Assembly: GCA_026770615.1 (NCBI GenBank)
Contig: MU631916.1
Coordinates: 27,932-40,469, forward strand
Direction of reading: 5' to 3'
Length of the DNA stretch: 12,538 nt
From: Pavlovales sp. CCMP2436
Taxonomy: Eukaryota; Haptophyta; Pavlovophyceae; Pavlovales
Made by a program: the position numbers and the translations under genes. The notes beneath the pieces were generated by a model, which worked only from the letters and a program-made list of their open reading frames with translations, did no database searches and had not been told where the DNA came from. Each line of letters opens with the position of its first letter. Within the stretch, counting starts at the first letter, position 1. Below, piece by piece: positions 6,323 to 12,538 of the stretch.

Positions 6323-7536
6323 AAGCCCCACCTGCAACGCATGCTGCACACAGATCTGACTGTGCGGATGGCGTTGGGCGAGGTGGAGGTGGAGATGCCG
6401 ACGACGGTGGGCGTCAAGCAGGGCGACACGCTCGCGGCCATCATCTTCCTCTTCTTGGAGCAGGCGGCAATTGAGACGGTCGAGCCGGTCTTCAAGGAGG
6501 CGGGGATCAAGCGGCTCGAGTTCCTGACCAAGGAGGACGACGTGATCGCTGGACGCAAGCCCGACGAGGACGGCAGCACGCCCTTCAACCTCTGGGCGTC
6601 TCTGTACGCGGACGACGGCGCACCACCATTCACGCCGCGAGCAGACTTCGAGCTCGTCGCGCGGTTGCTCAAAAAGCATCGACTTCGCCTCGCCCTTGTG
6701 ATGCACTGCGGCACAATGAACCCGACCGACGGCACCGTCACCAAAAAGTCCAAGACTGAGGTGATGTTCTACCCGCCGGCCGGCTACTCTCCAACAACAA
6801 ACGACAATCTCTTTCTCAAGATCGACGACGCACTCGGCGTCGTCACGTTCACCGATCGGTTTTGGTACCTCGGCTCAACCTAATCGTCATCCCTAACAGA
6901 CGACGACGAGATCGAGCACAGGATCCGATCTGCAGCCGCAGCCTTTGGCTGTCTGCGGAGGTACGTCTTCAGTCAAATCCACGGCTGTACGTCGCTCTCA
7001 CTCGCCTCCAAGGGCAAGCTCTACCGTTGCCTCGTGCTCGGCATCTTGCTCTACGGCTGCGAATCCTGGGTCCTGACCTCAAAGCTGCGGCAAAGGCTGA
7101 GCGCGTTCCACATCCGCTGCGTGCGAGCGATGGCGAGGAAAAACCGCTGCGCGCTTTCTCCTCCGACTACATCTTCAAGTACGCTGCCCTCGCGCCGCAG
7201 TACATCGCCCTCAGCCTCACAGACATCGACCTGTATATTTCCAATCGGAAGTTACGCTGGGCGGGACATGTGATGCGCATGAGCATGTCGAGACTTCCTC
7301 GCATGTTCATGACATCGTGGGTCAACGCACTGCGACGCAACGGGCGACCGCTGATCTCCTACGGACAAGACCTAACTCGCGAGCTCAACAACGTCTGCTT
7401 CAACCTTGACTGGCAAGTAGTCGGCGTTGGTGTCTCGACGAGCTGGGGCAAGGCCGCACAAGACAAGGCGTCCTGGCGCAAACTGTCGAGACTACCGGAC
7501 GTGAAACCCATCTTCAAGAAAACCCGAACGAAATAA
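6293..7536 (+). pseudogene. 5'-truncated LINE (non-LTR) reverse transcriptase, mutated
   Basis: This is the C-terminal half of a non-LTR retrotransposon polymerase. Visible landmarks are GVKQGDTLAAIIFLF, the catalytic SLYADD box at about 6601-6618, FWYLGST, then after a TAA (6881-6883, same frame) DDDEIEHRIRSAAAAFG and LYRCLVLGILLYGCESWVL. After a frame change in or near the A run at 7139-7143 come RKLRWAGHVMRM, SWVNALRRNGRP and a tail ending at TAA 7534-7536. The endonuclease and the N-terminal polymerase part are absent; a stop at 6290 lies just upstream. Truncation at the 5' end is usual for LINE copies. The RWAGHV...W..A..R.GRP tail fits RTE/Jockey-like LINEs; the exact clade cannot be fixed by eye. 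It is not expected to be active. Confidence 0.85.
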
Positions 7537-7833
7537 TCGCCTGCTCGCAGCTCTGTCGGCGATTTGGTACCACCGCAAGGTGACGCTAGAGCTCAACAGA
7601 GCGACGCTCAGACACTGACACCCGGGGCCTCCTGGACGCAGAGACTGCGCCCCAGGCGATAGAAAGGGCATCATAACATAACTATGCAACGCTCCGTATT
7701 TTTTTCCAGTAAAAATCTTAAAATAAGTACACAATCATCCGCGCCGGGGGGCCGGCGGCACGGTAGACTCGGCTCAGACGGCCGCCTGCTGCGTCTGCTG
7801 CAAGAAAAGAAGCTGCTGCTGCTGCTGCTGCTG
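7537..7833. other. LINE 3' flank and HSF downstream region
   Basis: No gene seen. The 12-mer AGAAAGGGCATC (7662-7673) matches the plus-strand end of the introner-like repeat (3874-3885), but the match stops there. Bases 7774-7833 continue the glutamine codons of the HSF tail past its TGA and carry CAG/CTG runs. No AATAAA is visible on the minus strand downstream of the HSF stop. Confidence 0.45.
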
Positions 7834-7990
7834 TCACAGCTGCAGCTGCTGCAGCTGCTGCAGCTGCTGCAGTTGCTGCATCTGCTGCTGGTGCTGCAGC
7901 TGCGCGTTGATGTGCATCTGGTGCGCCTGCTGCATCATCTGCTGCATCTCCGGCGGCATCTCCGCCTGCTGCATCTTAATAGACTGCTGC
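7802..7990 (-). repeat. CAG/CTG trinucleotide-rich tract in HSF 3' end
   Basis: Dense CTG/CAG triplets (plus strand CTG runs at 7812-7832, then CTGCAGCTG units) encode Gln and Leu-Gln-Gln on the minus strand. A TGA (7836-7834) falls inside the tract; the same frame continues with seven Gln codons to a second TGA. The stop may be a recent substitution that shortened the Q-rich tail. Confidence 0.7.
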
Positions 7991-8745
7991 ATCTCGCACT
8001 GCTTACCCGAGGCTGGGGCGAGCGCACTGAGGTAGGCGGTCCATTCCACCTCGTTTCCGTTCGCCTGCGCCAGCGCGGGCGCCGCCACCTGGAGCGCAGC
8101 CTCGGCTTGCAGCGCTTCGGCCTGCAGCGCCTCGGCCTGCAGCGCTTCGGTGGCGGTGGCTGCAGCGGCGGCACCGGTGCGCACCATGTGTGTCTGCATC
8201 GCGATCCGGAAGTCGAGCTGCTCAGGTATTGCTACATCACATTGCGCATGTCCCTTAGTTCGCGCCGCAGCTCCTGTACCTGTACGTCGATGTTCATCAG
8301 CTCGACCTTCTGCGCGGTCTCCGAGCTCGAAGACTCACCGTCGTCGTCTCCGTTCGACTCCTGCTTCGCGCCCACGCGCTTGATTTGGAGGAGCAGCTCC
8401 ATGTGGTCGGCCTTAAAGACGGGTTCCAGAACTCAACGTGCTCGGCGCGCGTACGCTTGCGGAAGCCATATGTGTTGAGCTGGCGGATGAAGGAGCGGAT
8501 CGAGTTGTGCTTGAAGTACAGCGGCAAGATCTGCCTGGTGAAGATTACCTGGTCGACGACCAGCAGGCTGTCGCGCGTCAACGACCAGCAGATGCAGTGG
8601 TCGGTGTTGGGCGTGTGGACGATCTGGTAGAGCTTGCACAGGAAGGGCGGGATGCGGTCGGCGTGAGCATCGGCACCTTGCGGCTGTCGGGGCAGAACGG
8701 GGCCATCAGGTCGCCAATCATTGGCAGTCCCATGTTGGGAGCCAT
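7834..8745 (-). CDS. HSF: Heat-shock factor-type transcription factor, with three apparent -1 frameshifts
   Basis: The HSF DNA-binding domain (about 8660-8380) is clear: RIPPFLCKLYQIVHTPNTDH, then QILPLYFKHNSIRSFIRQLN, TYGFRKR, EFWNPVFKADHMELLLQIKR. A coiled-coil segment follows (QKVELMNIDVQVQELRREL), then an Ala/Gln region with LQAEALQAEALQAE repeats. A glutamine/methionine-rich tail (MQQ, LQQLQQ runs) ends at TGA 7836-7834. Such proteins bind heat-shock elements as trimers and activate stress genes. The chosen start, ATG 8745 (MAPNMGLPMIGDL), lies in another frame from the domain. Reading the whole protein needs three -1 shifts, near 8690-8665, at the CCC run near 8430 and near 8245. The second cannot be an intron, because the conserved EF...F segment would be lost. 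An in-frame ATG at 8902 avoids the first shift but gives an unlikely N-terminus. Single-base assembly deletions are the simplest cause; a pseudogene is the alternative. Confidence 0.8.
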
Positions 8746-8935
8746 GCCCCCTCGAGACCGGGCGTCGGGCGCTCTGGGCTGGGCTTTGGGCCTCCGTCCG
8801 TTGGGTGCCTCTCCGTTGCGGAGCTTCCTCCGGGCCAAGGGCTGGGTATGATATGACAGTACCGAGAAAACGAAGTTTTCGTAGGTTAACCACGATACAC
8901 ATGACAGTTACACCAGCGACGCACGCATCACCCAC
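8746..8935. promoter_or_regulatory. Divergent intergenic region between HSF and the TPR gene
   Basis: A 190-base gap separates the HSF start (8745, minus) and the TPR protein start (8936, plus), suggesting a shared bidirectional promoter. It contains ACGAAGTTTTCGT (8870-8882), an inverted repeat with arms ACGAA/TTCGT and a 3-base centre. A canonical heat-shock element has GAA and TTC two bases apart, so this is only an off-spacing relative. No TATA box is evident. Confidence 0.4.
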
Positions 8936-10259
8936 ATGTCGCTCTTCGATCGCGGCGCGGACAGCGACCCGGGTCTTGACACGATCACCCGCCTGATGGC
9001 CGCGTCTGGCATGATGGCCGACGGCACGCGCGCGAAGTCGCCCGCGCGCTTCATGAGCGACGCGAAGCTGCGCGCGCACTCGCCGCCAGCTGACGTGCAC
9101 GAGCGGCTGGAGGCCGGGTACGAGGCGGAGTACGCGGACCCGTTCCTCGCGCCGCTCAGCAGAACGCACGGCGGCGCGGCACAGCAGCTCATGCCGCGTG
9201 TGAAGCAGCCCCTGCGCGTGGAGCCGCCGCAGGACTACAACTGCCCTGTGCGGGTGGACCTCAAGATGAATGCGGATGACGAGAACCTGTCCTCGATGCA
9301 CCAGATCGCAGAGCTCTCGGCGCGCGTGGCAAAGAAGGTGCCCCGGCGCAACGGCGCGAGCAACGACAGCAAGGGTGTCACCGAGCGCATGCGCGATTAC
9401 GCGCTCCTCGCGCACTCGGCACGCCGGGCGGGGCAGCCCAACACCGCGGGGGTGCAGGCTTTCAAGCAGGGTGTGCTCTTCGACAACGTGACCGACTACA
9501 CGCAGGTGCGCGTGGCATCGCTCGCACCGTCCTCCCTACCCACTCACCGCTCGCCCCCGCTCACGCCCACCTGCCGCCACGTGTCCCCGCCACCTTTGTC
9601 GGCAGGCCATCAAGTGCTACAAGCACTTTCTCGAGTCGTGCCTCGAGTCGGGCGACGCAGTGGGCGAGGCGCTCGCGTGCAACTCGATCGGGGTCGACTA
9701 CCAGATCATGGGCGTGCAGTACGCGCGGCAGGCCGTACAGTACCACACCAAGCACCTCGAGGTGGCAGATGTGCCGGGGAAGTACATCGCGCACGTGAAC
9801 CTCGGGCTGTGCTACGCGACGCTCGGGATGTCCGAGGAGGCTGTGGCCAACCACCAGCACGCACTGCGCTACGCCATCCGCATGTGCTCGCTCGCGGGCG
9901 AGTCGCTCGCGTGCGGAAACCTGGGGATGATCGCGAGCGTGGAGGACATCCCAACTGCCAAGGCGTGCGCTGAGAGGCAACTGCAGCTCGCGCGTATGCT
10001 CAACGACAATCGTGGCAAGGTTGACGCGTACAGGCAGCTCGGCGTGCTCTCCAACACGCAGGACGCGCACGACGAGGCCGTGCATTACTTCCAGCAGGCC
10101 ATGCAGCTTGCGCAGCACGAGGGCGACGAGCTCGTGAGCAACTCAGCGCGCTGCTCGATCGGCGTCGCCAAGGGCAACGCGACCTTCGACAGCTTCGTGC
10201 GATCGCTTGTCGCCAGCGCGCAGGACGGACAGCCGCACCACCACGGCGAAGGGGTGTGA
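8936..10259 (+). CDS. Tetratricopeptide-repeat protein, two exons
   Basis: Exon 1 (8936-9505, 190 codons) and exon 2 (9606-10259) join in phase 0 across a 100-base GT-AG intron (9506-9605; GTGCGC...TCGGCAG), giving about 407 residues. The N-terminal half is mostly polar and unrecognised (MSLFDRGADSDPG...). From VLFDNVTDYTQ-AIKCYKHF onward there are tandem helical repeats: GDAVGEALACNSIGVDYQI, ARQAVQYHTKHLEVADVPGK, AHVNLGLCYATLGMSEEAVA, GESLACGNLGMIAS, GKVDAYRQLGVL, DEAVHYFQQAMQLAQHEGDE. The G-x-A-x-x-N-L-G and A-x-x-x-x-x-x-A-L spacing is typical of TPRs, which form protein-binding superhelices. The pattern recalls GPSM/TTC29-type repeats; a flagellar or scaffold role is possible but not shown. 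Start: first ATG of the open frame, 190 bases from the divergent HSF. Frame intact, so the gene appears functional. Confidence 0.85.
9506..9605 (+). other. Intron of the TPR gene
   Basis: This is a 100-base C-rich intron with donor CAG|GTGCGC and acceptor TTTGTCGGCAG|GCC, phase 0. Without removal the frame shifts out of the TPR repeats. The open frame read through the intron produces low-complexity proline/serine and then arginine-rich sequence, as expected for a non-coding insert. Confidence 0.8.
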
Positions 10260-10474
10260 CCCGGCGCACGCGCGCGGTGTTGAGCCAGCGGGTGGGTCCA
10301 AACTTTAGTATCAGTCGCAAAAGCCGAATTAGGTCCGGCACGCATAAGCTAGGCGGACCAAACTCTTTCACCGTTACGGGTCTCCTCGGTGACGCTTTTC
10401 ACGGATCCCCTTCGAACTTGCCTCACTAGTTAATGTGCGTGAAAGTCCTAGCTCGAAGTCATTGATGAGCAAAT

Positions 10475-10480
10475 AATAAA
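10475..10480 (+). terminator. AATAAA polyadenylation signal, plus strand
   Basis: AATAAA lies 216 bases after the TPR gene stop and is the nearest plus-strand match downstream. It is only 9 bases from the minus-strand signal of the convergent gene, so the two transcripts would nearly meet or overlap at their 3' ends. Confidence 0.45.
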
Positions 10481-10489
10481 TCGGATACA

Positions 10490-10495
10490 TTTATT
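10490..10495 (-). terminator. AATAAA polyadenylation signal, minus strand
   Basis: The minus strand reads GGCAATAAATG 55 bases after the TAG stop of the coiled-coil gene, a normal distance for a polyadenylation signal. Confidence 0.55.
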
Positions 10496-10549
10496 GCCGC
10501 CCCTCTGTCGCCGGATGGCCAACTCGCAGCCCAGACCAAGCGTTATCAC

Positions 10550-12538
10550 CTATGCCGCGTCCGCGTCGGGGCCCGGCACCGCCCCCAACGCGCCTTTCTT
10601 CATCTTGTGGGTGTCGAACTGCGCTTTCCAGTGCGTTGTGGCCTTCCGCATCTTCTCCAGGCGTTTGTTGGCGGTGACGAGCTCTGCCTCAAGCGCCGCG
10701 ACGCGCGCGCGCAGCGTGGTGACCTCCTGCTCGTCGTGCGGCGCGGCGGTCTGCATCGGCGCGGCCGAGGCCGCGACCAGCGGCTGCGCGGCGCCTGGGA
10801 GCGGCTGGCTGCGCGCCTGCGCTACCTGCCCCGCCCGGCCCTGCTGCAGCTGTGCCTCGACGCGCGCCTGCAGCTTGCGCGAGATCTCGAGCGACTTCCC
10901 GAGCCGCGCGCGCTCATTGGCCAGGTTAGCCTCGAGCGACGAGACCAGCGCGCCGAGCTCCGCCTCGCGCGCCTCCACGTCACCCGAGGGCGGGCCGCCG
11001 GCGGCGGCGGCAGCGGCAGTGGCGGCGGCGGCAGCAGCGGCGGCAAGTGACGCGTCGGCGTCCGCGAGCGCGGCGACGAGCGCGGCGCCCTCGCCGGTGA
11101 CGCGCGCGCGCTCGGCGCGCAGGTCGTCTGCCTCGTCCTCCGCCGTGGCCGCTGCGGCCGTTGCGAGCGTCTCAAGCTCACGGGACTCGGCCAGTAGCTC
11201 TGTGGCGCGCTCTGCCTCTAACTCCGCCGACTCGGCGGCGGCCGTCGCGAGCGCCTCGACTTGGCGGGCCTCGGCGAGAAGTTCGGTGGCGCGTGCCGCC
11301 TCGGCGAGCGCGATGTCGCGCTCCGCGGCGAGTGCGTCGACGCGCGCGGCGGCGGTGAGCTCGGCCTTGAAGACCGTATTGGGCTCGGCGGCGGGCTTGG
11401 CGGCGGGCTCGGCGGCGGGCTCGGCAGCGGGCTCGGCCACTGCGGCGGCGCCCGCATGCTCGAGGTGTAACTTGAGCCCGCCGAGCTGCAGCCGGGTGGA
11501 GTCGAGCTCTGCCTTGGCCGCGTCGTGCTTCTTCTTCCAGTGCTGCGCGGCCGCGCGCAGCTTCGCAGCCTACAGTCACAAGAACAGCAGTAACCATTTA
11601 TCAGTGGTTGGCCTTCAGTGCATAGGCGCAGTTGGAGGGTACCTGCGGGCACGGCGATTTCACTCGCAAGAGTGACGTCGTTAGGAACCGACGTCGATGA
11701 GAGGTCGAACGAGCGGAATAAATTACACACACCAACCAAGAATGAGAATAATACCAACGTAAACAAATACGAGCTTGAGAAGAATAAGGCTGCACACAAG
11801 AGCAATGATGATAATCATCATACCAATGTGGCAGCCACTTCCGCTGCCGCCGCCGCAGCTGCCTTCGTCGAAGCCGCCTCCACCGCCGCTCCTTCGGAGG
11901 GTGGCGCCGAGCCCCCTGCCACCGCGCCCGCCGCTGCGTCCGCTGTGCCCGATGCAGCCGCGGCTGCTGTCTGAGCTGCTGCCGCCGCAGCTGCATCAAC
12001 CACACCCACAGCCGCAGCTGCATCAACTGCCGCGGGCTCGGCATCGGCTTGCGTAGCGGGCACAGCCGCTGCTGCGGTCGCGGCGCCCGCCCTGGCCTCC
12101 ACCTCCACGAGCGCGCGCTTGCCCGCCGCCTCTGCCGCCTCGGCTCTTACGCGCTCGGTGGCCAGCTCTGCCCTGAGCGACGTAGCCTTCGCTCTGGAAG
12201 ACCAAAACTTGGTGTGTGTGTGGGGAGGGGGGGGTTCGGCTGATAATAGCCTGCTTAATTGGTCGCGGATGAAGTCGTCATCCATGCGGCAACAAACACA
12301 CAGAAACACACACACACACACACACACATACAACACAATACAACACAAAAGAACCTCGAGCGCGGCCTCACGCGCCGTCGCCTCCGCCCTCTGCCCTGCC
12401 GCGGCTGCCGCCTTCTGCGCGGAAGTACTCAACTCGCTCTGGGCTACCTCGAGAGCCGCACGCGCCTCGGCCAAGTCTGACAGCGCCCGAGAGGCCTCCG
12501 CTCGAGCCTGCGCCTGAAGGTGATCGCGCGCGCGGGGG
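10550..12538 (-). CDS. Ala/Glu/Arg-rich coiled-coil protein, 5' end beyond window
   Basis: Visible exons are 12538 to about 12347, 12193-11824 and 11569-10550 (TAG at 10552-10550), together a little over 520 codons. The second intron (11823-11570, 254 bases, GTATGA...CTGTAG) is phase 0 on both sides. The first (about 12346-12194, 153 bases) fits phase 2 if the donor is GTGTTG at 12346. The protein is long-helical with heptad-like Leu/Ala/Glu/Arg spacing: LAEARAALEVAQSEL, SLRAELATERVRAEAAEAAG, then AEPAAEPAAEPAAKPAAEP, ARATELLAEARQVEALA, ERATELLAESRELETLA, ANERARLGKSLEISRKLQAR and TTLRARVAALEAELVTANKR. ARATELLAE(A/S)R is an internal duplication. No enzyme domain is seen; a filament or scaffold role is inferred from composition only. 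Intron 2 contains the family 2 repeat; intron 1 holds a GT microsatellite and a C run. A conserved-looking frame through about 450 codons argues that the gene is intact. Confidence 0.75.
11570..11823 (-). repeat. Intron with dispersed repeat, family 2, copy 2
   Basis: Phase-0 GT-AG intron of the coiled-coil gene. Bases about 11638-11735 match 425-513 in the WD40-like fragment (shared GAGTGACG-CGTTA, GAACCGACG, GCGGAATAAATTA, and GGTACCTGCG at the other end). This portion is AT-richer than the flanking exons and has no coding capacity. The intron ends are not shared, so the repeat sits inside the intron rather than forming its borders. Confidence 0.65.
12194..12346 (-). other. Intron with CA/GT microsatellite and C run
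   Basis: On the gene strand it runs from GTGTTG through a (GT)n microsatellite (plus-strand CA repeat about 12305-12328) and a C run (plus-strand G run about 12223-12235), then CACACACACC and the acceptor TTCCAG at 12195-12194. Reading through it produces a Cys/Val run from the microsatellite. The coiled-coil frame resumes at KATSLRAEL. A donor at 12354 is the alternative but breaks the frame. Confidence 0.6.

Larger units (their letters stand above)
10260..10549. other. Convergent 3' intergenic region
   Basis: The TPR gene (stop at 10257-10259) and the coiled-coil gene (stop at 10552-10550) converge here. No coding region is convincing. The overlapping polyadenylation signals lie at its right side. 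Confidence 0.6.

Noticed and set aside
5314..6883. Altered genetic code (TAA/TAG read as an amino acid), because three in-frame stops in otherwise coherent frames are all TAA or TAG
   Set aside because: Both affected regions also contain frameshifts, as expected of pseudogenes. The coiled-coil gene ends normally at TAG, with a polyadenylation signal just after it. The intact genes use only CAG/CAA for Gln.
7662..7673. Third introner-like copy suggested by AGAAAGGGCATC
   Set aside because: Only 12 bases match, the CTGACTGTC units are absent, and no splice site is visible at the border.
7684..8478. Plus-strand 264-codon frame, Leu-rich
   Set aside because: It is the shadow of the HSF CAG/CTG tract and coiled coil; the leucine runs come from reverse-complement glutamine codons.
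8297..9415. Single long minus-strand frame of 372 codons covering HSF and beyond
   Set aside because: Its first half is the antisense shadow of the TPR gene and begins with a non-ATG codon. Only the part below about 8745 carries HSF content.
10494..11675. Plus-strand 393-codon Ala/Ser-rich frame
   Set aside because: It lies antisense to the coiled-coil gene, whose minus-strand frame shows heptads, matching intron phases and a downstream AATAAA.

Overview
The window looks like nuclear DNA of a GC-rich protist or microalga. The evidence is GT-AG introns of about 100 to 550 bases, AATAAA-type polyadenylation signals, alanine-rich coiled-coil proteins, a LINE-type reverse transcriptase, a heat-shock transcription factor and a CAP10-type (GT90) glycosyltransferase. 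A haptophyte-like or similar alga is a guess from composition and gene style; nothing here fixes the taxon. There are no bacterial operons, rRNA, tRNA or CRISPR arrays.

Layout. The left 5 kb is a mosaic of AT-rich repeats and exons. Bases 1-800 hold a decayed or poorly resolved WD40-like exon pair (minus strand). From 4603 down to 2616 on the minus strand lies a GT90/CAP10 glycosyltransferase gene. It can be rebuilt from five exons whose reading phases mostly fit, the join between exons 3 and 4 being the exception; its 3' end is not found. Four copies of a 169-170 base MITE with TA target sites lie at 859, 1626, 2285 and 3422. Two of them sit inside or downstream of glycosyltransferase introns that start with the same dispersed repeat exactly at the 5' splice site, an introner-like arrangement. 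Bases 4.7-5.35 kb hold a purine tract, a retroelement-tail repeat and a tandem duplication.

Bases 5.3-6.2 kb (minus) carry an unrecognised, broken coding region. Bases 6.3-7.5 kb (plus) carry a 5'-truncated, mutated LINE reverse transcriptase.

The right side is ordinary host DNA: an HSF-type transcription factor (minus, three apparent -1 shifts, Q-rich tail), a divergently transcribed two-exon TPR protein (plus), and a convergent alanine/glutamate-rich coiled-coil gene (minus, three exons visible, running off the right edge). An intron of the coiled-coil gene shares a repeat with the intron of the WD40-like fragment 11 kb away.

The most interesting signal is the set of repeats tied to introns: one family begins exactly at two donor sites of a single gene, and a second family sits inside introns of two unrelated genes.
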